64,000 nt of DNA from Pegea sp. RAD2-039. Taxonomy: Eukaryota; Chordata; Thaliacea; Salpida; Salpidae. Within the stretch, counting starts at the first letter, position 1; every line of letters begins with the position of its first letter. Below the pieces are notes generated by a model. That model was not told where the DNA came from, made no database searches, and saw only the letters and a program-made list of their open reading frames with translations. The translations under genes and the position numbers were made by a program. Of the stretch, positions 13,400-24,557 are shown in pieces. The stretch spans positions 1 to 64,000 of the forward strand of contig JAQGEQ010000219.1 of NCBI GenBank assembly GCA_034620365.1, read 5' to 3'.

Positions 13400-16300
13400 G
13401 TATCAAACCGCCTCCAAGGATGACGTCATCCGTTCTACAAACGCTTTTTACTATGAAGTAACAACCATTAGTTAGCACAACTTAATTTGTTTATAATAAA
13501 TAAAATTTTCCTTTCAAAATCATTTCTATATTAAATTTACAAATTAATTTTGATAGAAAATAGTCTGCTGGTGAAGATAAACACTTGATCAGCATTTTGA
13601 AGTTTGATTGATTACATCTAATATATACTTAGTGGTTGAAATGATCAAAAATAAATCTTTCAAACAATTACATAGAATACTTTAATCCATTTGTAAAACT
13701 TAAAAATAATTTCTCAGTTTTTTTTTTGTTTAATTCAGACCTGCAAATGAAAAAAAAGTTTATTTTCGATTAATTCTGTTTTACATAAAGATAGTTTACT
13801 TTGCTTTACTCTTATTCCAAATCAATTTAGTAAATATTTATTTTCACAATTTCCAAATTTTAAGGACTTATTTGGTTGATATTGATTTAGTAAACTTTTT
13901 TTCTACAATTTTGTTCAAATTAAATTATTAAAAATCTTTCTGAATTTGAAATAATTTTCTTGAAATTGTATTTTTTGAAATTCAATTTATAAAGTTAGTT
14001 TAAGCGAAGAGTTTGGATTTTAATTGAATTCATTTGCAAACTACTTTCTTATATAACTTCTACTACAATTGAAGCTGATATCTCTAGAGTAATAAAACTT
14101 TTGTTTATTTAAAATTAAGTTATAACAATTTAGTTATATTTAATAAGAATTATATTTTTTATAAACAACATTTTTTCAGCTTTTCAATGAAATGTGAAAA
14201 TAGCCTTTCTCAGTATAACAACTCTTAGTGTAAAAATAAATTGGTTAGTTTCCTTCATTTGCTTGTAGGTGGGAAATTAACAGACAAAAATAAAAAAGAA
14301 GTTTTTAAAGCAAAATGGGTTTCATTTGCAGTTTGATTAAAAAAAATCAATAATTTATTGGTTTGGACAAAGCTGGTTTTAAATTAATCAATTTTTTAGA
14401 TACAAAAGTTTATTAAACAAAAAACAGTTTTAAGTTTTGTAAAAGATTTTCTTTAAAAACTTTGAATTTTCGAAAAATAATAATTTTTAATAACAAATAA
14501 ACAATAATACTAAAATTTTATTTACTTAAATTAATAAAATATATTTATAAAACTTTTTTTAATAGTATGATGAAAAGCATTAATAAAAGCAACAATAAAT
14601 AAAATTAAACATTCAGAAACATTCGCAGATTTTCTGAGCAAAATTATTTGACAATTTTTTGTTTTCTTGAATTTTAACTTCAAGTAACAACCATGTGCAG
14701 AGGTTATATTACTGTTGATGATATTCAGAATAGATTAAATGATTAACATTAAGGTTAATCAATAAGTGTTGTATCCAACATACTTTTCAAACCCATTCAT
14801 AAACTTATTAATTTATGATGACACACTTAAATATTTGCTTCAAATGTTTTAATATATTATTTAACTTTGATAGTAAGTGGATGGAAATCACTTTTTTTGA
14901 TAAGTTAAATTGTAGATTATCTGGTTAAGTATTTTTTATCAAGTAGTTTATTTCAAAATGATTGATCAGCACTCTAATATCTAATGTAAATTATCTCTTT
15001 TAATATAGTGTTTAGATAATATGGTAAAACTTAATTTGTTAACAAATGATATACTGTCAGTTTCTTTATCATCTTCACTTATTTTTGATTCATAACTTTT
15101 AGTTTACTTATTCTTCCGTAGTCTTTCCATTATTTCTAAATTAATAATGACAATCTGTATTATATAAGACTTTTTTTGCTTCTTTGTGCAATCATGCGTT
15201 GAATAAAATAATTGTTTTAATCAACTAATTTACAATTAATCTTTTTTAAGTTGGCGTTGATTTAAAATCAAATCTTAAACAGATTTACACCAACATTTAT
15301 TCTGACCTTTTTCCTGCCGTATCTGTCAACACATCTATCTGTTTTATTCAATTAAATAATTAAAACTTTTATCAAACAAACCAATAAATAAAAGCTTTTA
15401 TCTTATGATTTTGCAAAAATAACTTTTACAAAAATTAAAAACAGCTTGATGTGGAACAGTATCAACTTTTAATGAAAACTTCAGGTTAAAAGTTTATTTA
15501 AGTGAGATTTCAAAGTTACAATCATTTATCAGTTAAATTTTATTTCATAGTTTTTAAAGTTCAATCTTTTAGAAATAATCCGATTAATTAAAGAAGATAA
15601 TCTTTTACTTAAATCGTTATTGTCTTAATTTGATGTTTAATTTTGATGGATTAAAAGATTACGAATCAAAACCTTAAACCAGTGCAGTATAAAATTTGAT
15701 TTATTTCAAATGATTTTGTTTTTTGTTAAAGATAAAATTTTCTGGGATTATTTATAATTAGTCATTTTTTATCACTTGATAATTCTACATTTTGAATTTT
15801 TTGATAAGAATAATATTTTTAAAAGATAAAATTGTATTTTTATCAGCAAATCTTTCTGTTTATCTTGCCTGATAACTTTTTAATAAAATTGTTTATTTGA
15901 AGCTGAACTTTTGAAACTGTTTTAAAGAATATTAGAAGAATCGAATAAAGTACGAAATAATTCATTTTTTTATAAATTCTGTGAGGTTTTTAGCTTCTTG
16001 CGATAAAGGTACAACTTTTTTAAATTTAAAATCACTGTCTGTAAATAAAACAACTTGTTTTCAAAATAGAAAAATTTCTCAAAATTTGTATTTAAGCTTA
16101 GTATGGATTTAAGAAGAGAAAAACTTGAAAAAGTCATTAAACACAAAAATCTGTGAATCTATTTTGTTTGTTAGTAGAGAAATGACTTAAAAACTGATAA
16201 CAAAGTTTTTTCAGTGTTTCAAAAGCTACTCCTCAGCACCTTTGACCAAATAAAGTTGTAATCAGCAAAAACATATTACGTCATAATCAGTTGAACATTT

Positions 16301-16426
16301 AGTAACCATTACTAATAATGACGTCATAAGTTAAAAAGTTTAAACTATTTTTGGATCGAAATGTTTCCACAAATTAAAAGAATGTAAAATTTTGTTTGCA
16401 AATCAACGAAATTGAAAACCCAAAAT
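13400..16426. other. A+T-rich intergenic region
   Basis: Nothing gene-like was seen on either strand. TGACGTCA sites lie near 13,420 and 16,320. The stretch near 16,233 (cctcagcacctttgac) belongs to the dispersed AAGGTGCTGAGG motif family. Confidence 0.6.
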
Positions 16427-19370
16427 ATGTCTTGTTGCCTATCTCAAACTGAAATACTGAACCTTAGTTGTCATGGATACGTAGCAGAGCACAAAGAGGG
16501 GTCAGGATTTCTCGGTTGTGGGTCTTGGGCAGGAAAGACGTTTTTGTGTAAACCAAATGCTTCAAAACTTCAACTAAAATGGTTTCAAACAAATAAATCC
16601 CCAAAAGTAATTAAAAAACTCTTTTTCTTTTCTGAAATTGTTGAAAAAAAAAACTTTAATTTCAGGTTGCTGTTAAAATTGTAAATTTGACAAATCTGAC
16701 ACCAAAAGAACAAACAAGTTTTACAGAAGTACATTCATTGATTAATTCAATCAACAATTCTGACAATTTGGTAAATATCAAAAGTTTAGTTTTCAAAATA
16801 AATACAAAAATCACTTTTTGAAGGTTAAAATTATCGAAATGTTTATTTGTGGTGAAAATGTGTATCTAGTGAAAGAAATCGCGAAGCAAGGAAACCTTGA
16901 TGACATCATCAACAGCTTATACACAGTTACAAGAAGTGGTTTGGACGAAATTCATTCCAAATTTATTTTTCGGCAAATTGTAGAAGGAATTATTTATTTA
17001 CATGACAATTGTATTGTTCACAGGTTTAACAGTTTGTAAATTATGTTTTTATTTCTTTTTATTTTATTTTAAGGAATTTGAGTCTTAAATGTGTTTACGG
17101 TTTCGGAAATGAAAGAGTCAAAATTGGCGGTTTTCAATTTTTACGCAAAATAGAAGAATGTAGTTTTGGAAGATCAAACCGTAGAGATATTGAAAATTTG
17201 TCAGTTAATTAAAAAAATTAAATTTAGTTTTAAGATTTTCAATATTTTTTAGAGGTTTCATTTTTCTTCATTTATTAAGTGGTAAGGAACAACGTAAACT
17301 TGAAACAACAGTTTTATTCGACAAACTATCATTTACAAAATGTAAATTTCATAAAAATTAACAAATTAAGTTTGTAATTTTTTTATTTTAGCAACCACAG
17401 ATCTTTTACAAGATTTAATCGGGTTAAATATCTCAAATGCATCAGAAATTCTAAAATATTTTTCCGGGAATAATAAAAAAAAGCCAAATTTGGTCAGTTT
17501 AAAATCGTTGAAATTTGTTTAAACTCTTTACTTTCAGATGGAAACACGAACTCAAAAAAGCCGTATCGAATTAATGACGTCATGTAAATCACTATTTTCA
17601 CCAACAGAACTAAACTCAAAACTTAAAATATTAACAAATAAAACTTCGGGGTTTCGACTGATCCGTGGCGAGGTTTCAAATGCAGATTTGCCGCAAAATC
17701 AATTACCAGGTCACGATCTTCTTTTATGACGTCACCACAATAATTTGAATCTACAGAATCGTTCAGGAAAGCTTCTGATTCATCAACAATCGACTTCCAG
17801 CCACAACTCGAGCGACTGATGACGTCAACGCATCGCAAAGAGCAACAAATGATTGATGTCACAGGTGATGTCATCAAAAGCGCAAAAAATTAAAAATCAA
17901 ATCGCCCAATTAGGTTCCAGCACAAAATTCTTTCGTATGACGTCATCAATAGTGACGTCATCTTCCCTCACAGCTGAAAACGATAAAATTGAAAATTCTA
18001 TGTTCTTACGTCATCAGTTTGATGGTGATGGTAATGTCATGGCAGTAAAAGAAGCTTCGATGACGTCATTAAAACTTGAAATTGATGACGTCATCACACG
18101 TTTGAAAAGTAAGCCTCATATTCAAGATCTTTCTCTATTACGTCATAGTATGGATGAAAATTCGATCAAGCATGTGAGGACGTCATTACCGCTTTATCCA
18201 CGCTTTCCAGTGACGTCACTACGCACATATAGTAGTGATGACGTCACAAATGGCGTGACGCAGAAAATTCTTCATTCAAGTCCTCGAATTTACCAGATGA
18301 AAAAAAGTGAAGTTGTTCCAATTGAAATCGAGCGTGAAGAACAAAGAATAGATTCTAAAGATCGGAAGATGATGTTGGAAGCTGCTGAAAGCTCTGTAAA
18401 TGACCAAGATGTGTATGATGACGTCATTGATAATGATATAGAAAGCGAGGACCAAGTTTCAATTTCGTTGAATTTTAGTTTTAGTTCAACGAGTGGAGAA
18501 GAAAGTAATTCAGAAGGTTTGTGATTGGTTGTTATATGGCTGCTAATTGGTTGTTATATGGTTGCTGATTAGTTGTTAGATGGTTGCTGATTGGGTGTTA
18601 AATGGTTGCTGATTGGTTGTTATATGGTTGCTGATTGGTTGTTAGATGGTTGCAGATTGGCTGATAGATGGTTGCAGATTGGCTGATAGATGGTTGCAGA
18701 TTGGTTAGTAGATAGTTGCTGATTGGGTGTTAGATGGTTGCTGATTGGTTAGTAGATGGTTGCAGATTGGTTGGTAGATGGTTGCAGATTGGTTGGCAGG
18801 TTTTTTAGTTGGTAATTTTTTATCTTATCTAATTGTTGCTTGGTGATATATTTTGGACTGGTTGCTGGCTTCTTCTTGGTTATTGGTTTATTGTAATAAA
18901 CCATTTATACTTTTTGATTTGTTACTGGCTGGCAATAAAGTTGTTTTTTTTACTCTTATCTATCTGTTTAATGATTGGTGGTAAACTGGTTTCTGGTAAA
19001 CTGGTTTCTGGTGTTTTATTGACTTATGATTAAGTAAATGATTCTTATGGTGGTTTGTTTCAACTATTTGTTAGTTTATATAAACAAAAGTAACTTTTAA
19101 ATATAATGTTTGCTGATTTCTAAAATGTTTTTTTTTTAATTTGCTTTGGTTTATTAGTTCTTGTAAAAACTGATTTCTAGTTTTTAGAAATTTGATTTTT
19201 TGAAAAAATGGTATTTTTTAGCTGATTATAAAGTTTTTAATCCGTTTTACTTCTGTTTTGTAGTCGATGAAAAAATTCAAAAGAAGAAAGCCAATCGATT
19301 TAAAAGATTAAAAAAGATTTCAACTTTCAAAAGGATATTCAATTTGTTTAAAAAAAATAAAACTACTTAA
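16427..19370 (+). CDS. Protein-kinase-like pseudokinase with long disordered tail
   Basis: Exons: 16427-16606, 16666-16770, 16824-17023, 17074-17199, 17253-17341, 17392-17492, 17538-17709, 17757-17864, 17914-18516, 19264-19370; 596 residues, all phases agree. The N-lobe keeps a glycine-rich loop (LGCGSWAGKTFL) and the strand-3 lysine (VAVKIV). The C-lobe has IVHRNLSLKC, where the catalytic Asp of HRD is Asn, and IGGF in place of DFG. The activation segment is nearly gone: about 20 residues later comes the helix-F motif DIENLGFIFLHLLSG. The overall pattern is CAMK/TSSK/NIM-like, but I cannot name an orthologue. After residue 300 the protein is low-complexity, rich in Met-Thr-Ser and Asp-Asp-Val encoded by TGACGTCA, and ends in a very basic tail (KIQKKKANRFKRLKK). 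Catalysis is unlikely; a scaffold role is inference. Confidence 0.75.
18523..18803 (+). repeat. 22-bp intronic minisatellite
   Basis: About 13 copies of tgattggttgttagatggttgc with single-base variants (ggt/ggc, agat/atat, ttgt/tagt). It starts a few bases after the donor of the last intron of the pseudokinase gene. The G/T-rich strand matches the sense strand. Confidence 0.93.
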
Positions 19371-19386
19371 AATGTTTTTTACTAAA

Positions 19387-19392
19387 AATAAA
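19387..19392 (+). promoter_or_regulatory. Poly(A) signal AATAAA
   Basis: Canonical hexamer 16 nt after the proposed stop of the pseudokinase gene. It supports 19,264-19,370 as the terminal exon. Confidence 0.6.
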
Positions 19393-19799
19393 CATTTAAA
19401 ATCAAACTATGCTGATAAACATTACTTCTAGAATTTCGATTTTCAATAATAACAATTTAATGAAAGTTTATTTACTTACCTTATATTAACAAAATTTTGA
19501 AGAAAAATAAATTTAAAAGTTTATTTTTATAATATATGCTAAAAAAGAAAATCTCAAAAACCCCTGAGCTAAATTCGTGTTGAATTTGAAGTAATAACAA
19601 AAATCCGCTGAAATCTTTTTTTTTTTAATACATGATTACGATTATATACAAAAAAGTTTTCAGTAAAAACAATTTTTTTCAACTTGCTGCTTTCAACCAA
19701 CAATTTCAGTAAAACTTTTTTGCTTAAAATCCAAAATTGTTATCAAAAATTTTTAATTTCATTAAATTGTGTTCTTTGAAGAAAGGAACCAAAAAAATT

Positions 19800-20005
19800 T
19801 TAATTAATGACGTAACTACTGATGACGTAATTACTGATAATATATCTATTTATAATCTAACTACTAATGACGTAACTATTGATGACGTAACTATTGATGA
19901 CGTAATTACTGATGATGTATCTATTTATAATCTAACTACTAATGATGTAATCACTGATGACGTAATCACTGATGACGTAATCACTGATGACGTATGAGGG
20001 CCTTT
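19800..20005 (+). repeat. 15-bp tandem array of CRE-like sites (TGATGACGTAA)
   Basis: Units of the form actgatgacgtaatc repeat every 15 bp, with a 75-bp higher-order period: the block gatgatgtatctatttataa plus tctaactactaatga occurs at about 19,837 and 19,912. Five or more units keep TGACGTAA and others have mutated to TGATGTAA. A forward open frame reads it as Ile-Thr-Asp-Asp-Val repeats, but with no supported start or exon I treat it as non-coding. It lies between the 3' ends of the pseudokinase gene (+) and MyD88 (-). Confidence 0.85.
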
Positions 20006-20149
20006 TTGTGTAATAAAAAGTAAAAAAGTAAAAAGTTGGTGTCGCAAACATAAGAGCTTATTTCTGATGACGTATAAGCAACTGATGACGTCATTAGCAA
20101 ATGATGACGTATGAGGAAAGATCTTTGTACATCAGGATCAGAATAAAGA

Positions 20150-22003
20150 TCAGACTTTTGAATGAGAAGATTTTCCAAGACTTCTTATTAGATTATTCCA
20201 AAACCATTCATCATCTAACACTTGTGTTCGATCGCAAGCATTGATCCCAGAAAGGATATTTGTTTCATGAATTGTTTTGTAAATCACCGGAATAATTTTC
20301 TGGCGTCGCGCAGCTGAAAAAAATGACGTCATCATCACCATAGGTGTTTTCCCGTCTCCAAAACTTACTTGGATCAATTGAAACCGCTAGATTTAAGCCC
20401 CACTGACTTTTTTTACTTTTCAGAAATTCATCGGAAAGAATGACGACTAATTTGTGAGATCTGAAGATGAGTTAGGTTAGAAATGGATCGGTTGTCATGG
20501 CAACCAACTTTTGAATCATTAAATTCATTCGGCTGTCAAAAGAGTGAACCCCGACAGGAAGATCTCGTTCCGGAATAAAAAGCTTGATCCCTTCCTTGTC
20601 TTCTAATCGAGGAAGAAACTCTTTGAGAATAAAGTCTCTATCAGCGACGTCATAAAGAACAAATCCATCAAATTTGTTGTTGATATGGCAACAAGGATCA
20701 TCTGTTCCAGTTGTTGAAAAATGACATATTTATTACCGATGTTTAGTTACTCTAAAACAGTTGTAATTTAAAAATAATTGCTTTAGCTATAAATATTTTA
20801 TAGAAAATTATTTAGAAACACTGAAAGTTAAAAAGTAAATTAAAAAATGTTTGGTAACATAGGAAAAACCTTCGGTTTTAAATGATTTTTTTCTAATGGT
20901 GTAAATAATTTTTAAAAGTTTCTTTGGAAACACTTAGAAATAATCAAAAAAAAAAATTATAAAGACCTAATATGATTTAAAAAGATTTGTTAACAGTGAA
21001 AAATTAAAAAGGATTTTTTTTGGAAGAAATGAAGAAAAGATTACAATTTTGGAGACATTATAAATAATTTTATCAATAAATTTGGAAACACTGAAAATAA
21101 ATTTTACAAATTACCAGTTGTAGTCACTTCAGGTTTTTGAATTTCATTTTCAATTGCTGGAATATAAGATGGCGGAATTGAAACACTTGGACGAGAATAG
21201 CGTTCAAAATCGCGCTCTGAAAGCGAAAAAATATATGTGACGTCATGATGTAGAAGGTAATTTTTGCTTTCGTGACGTCATTTCCGTTTATCAAGTAGTT
21301 TAATGTTGACGTTAGAAAATTTTGAAATATTTGAATAAATAGATAAAATAATTTAATTCTTTTTAACTTACCAAACCATTTGCTCATATCAGTGATGACG
21401 TCATGACGCTGCATTTTTGAGTCGATAATTTCACAAATTGAACCCAAGGTAGCATTTGGAAATTGTGCACAGTAAAAATCTAACAAAGCTTCAGTCTTAC
21501 AACGTTCAGATTCCAAATTCTTTATCTACAAATAAAAAAATAAAAAATTCCAACTGAAAAAAAAATAATTCTATTAACAATACCTCCAAATAACTAAATC
21601 CTAATTCGTCTGCTAAAGACTTCCAATTTTGAGCTGCAACAATCTCTGGGTTAAGATACAGACCTAATCTTCTTCTTGTTTCAAATCCTATATTTTTAAG
21701 AGGCATGTTATAATAAGGAGGCTGTGATCTGTTATATTCATAAGGTGGACTTGAAACTTGATTTGGGAAATAATGAACTTCATGTTGGTAGAAATTATTT
21801 TGTGAAGCAGGAAGATATCCAGGTGCTTTACTGGGACTTGATATATCACATGAATAAGAATTTGGATCAAATCTTACAGAATGAATATAAGATGGAATTG
21901 ATGGTTGGCTTGCAATTTCATTTTTTGCTGCAATTTTTTCAATTTCTTCTTTTTGATCTTGAATTGAGAGAGGCTCTTCTGAAAAAGTAGGTTTTTCAGA
22001 CAT
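20150..22003 (-). CDS. MYD88: MyD88 adaptor (death domain + TIR domain)
   Basis: Cytosolic adaptor that links Toll/IL-1-type receptors to IRAK-family kinases. Exons: 22003-21584, 21525-21372, 21216-21115, 20701-20509, 20460-20369, 20313-20150; 374 residues, phases all agree. Residues 1-105 are a Pro/Tyr/Ser-rich leader not typical of the family. The death domain follows (ETRRRLGLYLNPEIVAAQNW, SLADELGFSYLEIKNLE). The TIR domain starts at FDGFVLYDVADRD (box 1); then comes ERDLPVG at the box 2 position (family RDxxPG, here slightly altered), HKLVVILSDEFLKSK, and DDEWFWNNLIRSLGK at box 3. Human MyD88 is 296 residues, and the excess here is mostly the leader. Two introns and one exon contain TGACGTCA; in the exon it encodes HDVIT in the death domain. 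Confidence 0.93.
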
Positions 22004-23704
22004 ATTAAAAACAGGCAGGGTCCCGATTGTTTGTGGATTAAAAGTTTGAGAAAATTTTTTTTATATGAAAAATAAAATTTGTACAAAAACTTCTAAAAAT
22101 AGAATAAGTGTTTCAATTTTATTTTTATAAAATTTGTATGTATGCAAAATCAATTCTTGTTGAACAAAATATATTCTAAAATTAAGTTAAGTTTATCAAT
22201 TAATGTAATTTATTAGTAATTTATTTTTAAACTTTATGAATAAATAAACATTTTTATTAAACAAAACAATTAACTAATAACAAAGAAATGAGTTATAAAA
22301 ATTAAAAAGTTATAAAATGCAAAAATTATAAGAAATAAAAAATTTTTTTTTTAATATTTCAATTATCCTAAAGACAGTTAATTTGCTATAATTAAAATAT
22401 TTATAATTAAATAAAAAAAATTAGATATAATTATATATAAAGATTTATTAGCAAATTTCTATCTTTTTTATTTCCAGACTTTTTATTTTTGTGGTCTTAA
22501 TTATATTTTTAAGTTAATATAAGAGCCCAAATTTGAAAAAAAATTTCAAATGAAATTAATAGAAAACCAAAAAAATTAAATTGCAATCATTCAAGAAGTT
22601 TAGTCTAATGTTATTTAATTAAATCAAAATGTAGTAATTAAAAATTGTTTCTGTATACATTACATTTAAAAAATTACACAAAAACGAATTTACATTAAAA
22701 TATACAAATGTTAAATTCTAAATATATAAGATATTATAAATAATTTTTTAAGACTATTAACATTTCTTATATAATTAAAATAATATTTACATTAAATTAA
22801 TTAAAGCACATTAATCAAAAAATTAATTAATTTATAAATCAAACTAGTCTAATAACTAAAAACAGCAAAAAATATATTTAAGAATTTATAAATAAAAATT
22901 AATTAAAAATGAATGAATGAATTTTGTAGAAGCTAAAAGTTCTTGGATTGATATCTATATGTTTGTACTTAACTAGACTAGCCTAAAAGCCCCAAAGCTG
23001 AAACTTATTAGACTAATAATTAAAAACTATTATTTTGTTTTTAAGAAAGATATTTTCATTAAAAATCTAAAAAATTAAAGAAAATAAAAACATAATAAAG
23101 AAATACAGCAAATTTTTTAGAGTCTAACACTTTGTAAGTAACATCAAATAAAGTATAAATGATATGCATCCTTAAAAATTGTATAAAATAGCAAAAGCTA
23201 ATCAAATTAAATTTATTAAGTTACTCAATAGACTTATATTATCAGAGTTACTTTTAATTCTAATTTCAGCTCTAAAAAAAATTTAAATCAGTTCAAAAAT
23301 TAAATTTTTGTTATTAATATGCTAATTGTAAATTTGTACTATGTTAATAAAAACTGAATAAACTAAAAATAAACTGTGGCTATAAGTTAATTATTCAATG
23401 TTTAACTAATTAAAAAAAACTGGTATGGTTCTTGAAATACTGCTATCGATTTTTATTTTGTATAGATAAAACTTTGTTTCGTCTTATTAGTCATGCTGGT
23501 TGGAGTTTTATGTAAAGCTAAAACAATTTTCTAAAACCGCTTCATTCTATTATAGCACATTTATCAGTGAAACTCACGAACAAAACTCAATCAAGAAAGT
23601 TTTTCTTGGGAAAAAGCTACTGCACTTGCTGTTCGCCGGTTTTTATAAGCTGCACTCATCAAAACACATTTATTGTTAAATAATAACGGCCGAGAACAGC
23701 CTTG
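22004..23704. other. A+T-rich region upstream of MyD88
   Basis: Probable promoter side of MyD88. It is extremely A+T rich with long A and T runs. I see no gene, open frame or tandem repeat. Confidence 0.6.
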
Positions 23705-24035
23705 CATATGAATGCTAGAGCAGAAAGTACGGAGATCCAGTTGTTGACCATGCAACATGATTCTACTCTCCACGCCAACAAGGTTATGTAGCGGAACAGA
23801 CTGATTGATGCAACTACGCCCGGCTGGCGTCGCATGAGCTGCCAGAACGACACTGAACGAACTACCTACGAGACTCTGACTTTACATTTGAACTTTTGCG
23901 TCTCCTAGAAGTGTTGTCATTAACCAGACTCACAGTGCTTTTCTGACTGTTTTTTTTAACTTTTTCTTGTCGCAAACCCGGAACCTCCCGCTTGGTAGGC
24001 GGTTATGGCAACCGCTATACCACACAGATGGACTG
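23705..24035 (-). mobile_element. tRNA-derived SINE, copy 1
   Basis: Read on the minus strand it begins ccatctgtgtggtatagcgg (A-box-like tggtatagcggttgcc), then gggaggttccgggtttgcg (B-box-like ggttccggg), then gacaagaaaaagtt, a body with aggagacgcaaaa and ttcagtgtcgttctgg, and a 3' part cataaccttgttggcgtgga followed by caacaactgga. The same ordered blocks occur on the plus strand at 51,791-52,140. The richer G+C content contrasts with the flanks. The tail past 23,705 is unclear. Confidence 0.82.
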
Positions 24036-24557
24036 ACAGTAAGGTCGTGCTTATTCTATTTTTAAATGTTACAAATTTGTTTTGTCATCCTTCATGTACG
24101 TCCTTAATACTTAAAAATTTATTTAACTTTCATGTTAGAAGTCCGATTTCCCTTTTTTAATCCAAAATTGAAATACACCAAAAGTAAATAACATAAAAGT
24201 GAAATTGTATATAAGTTTGCAAAAAATATAAACTCTGTTTTAGAATTTATAAATCTTTTAAGAACAACACTATTTCAATTATAAAGTTCATTAAGTTTTT
24301 CAAATTTTGTTACAAAATATGTTAAATAAGCTCATATTACGGTCTGTAGATTTGGTCTACCCAAATCCATTTCTGGGCCTAGATAAAAAATGCCATAAAC
24401 GTGTACGCTTAAGCTACCTTATAGAAAGCTCCATAGCAACAAGATTATCTTGTTTAACTTGTTGTAAACAAAAGAAGTACTTTTGAAAATGTTTCATAGA
24501 ACAAAATAAAGGTCTTTAATTTAAAAAACACTGTTTTTTTTATTTAACAGTTAGAAA
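24036..24557. other. Region between SINE copy 1 and CFAP65
   Basis: A+T rich. A short richer segment at 24,340-24,450 (ggtctgtagatttggtctac, cccaaatccatttctgggcc) contains small inverted repeats and may be another old repeat. A splice acceptor (tttaacag) ends at 24,550, seven bases before the CFAP65 ATG. Confidence 0.5.

Noticed and set aside
17853..18524. Start of an independent gene at the ATG near 17,856
   Set aside because: A 49-nt intron (17,865-17,913) joins the upstream kinase exons to this frame in phase, so it is the tail of the same gene.
19737..19997. 86-codon frame reading Ile-Thr-Asp-Asp-Val repeats
   Set aside because: It follows the 15-bp array exactly, starts at a non-ATG codon and has no flanking exon support.
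23591..23853. Minus-strand open frames of 60-64 codons
   Set aside because: They lie within or beside the SINE body, overlap each other in different frames and have no domain.
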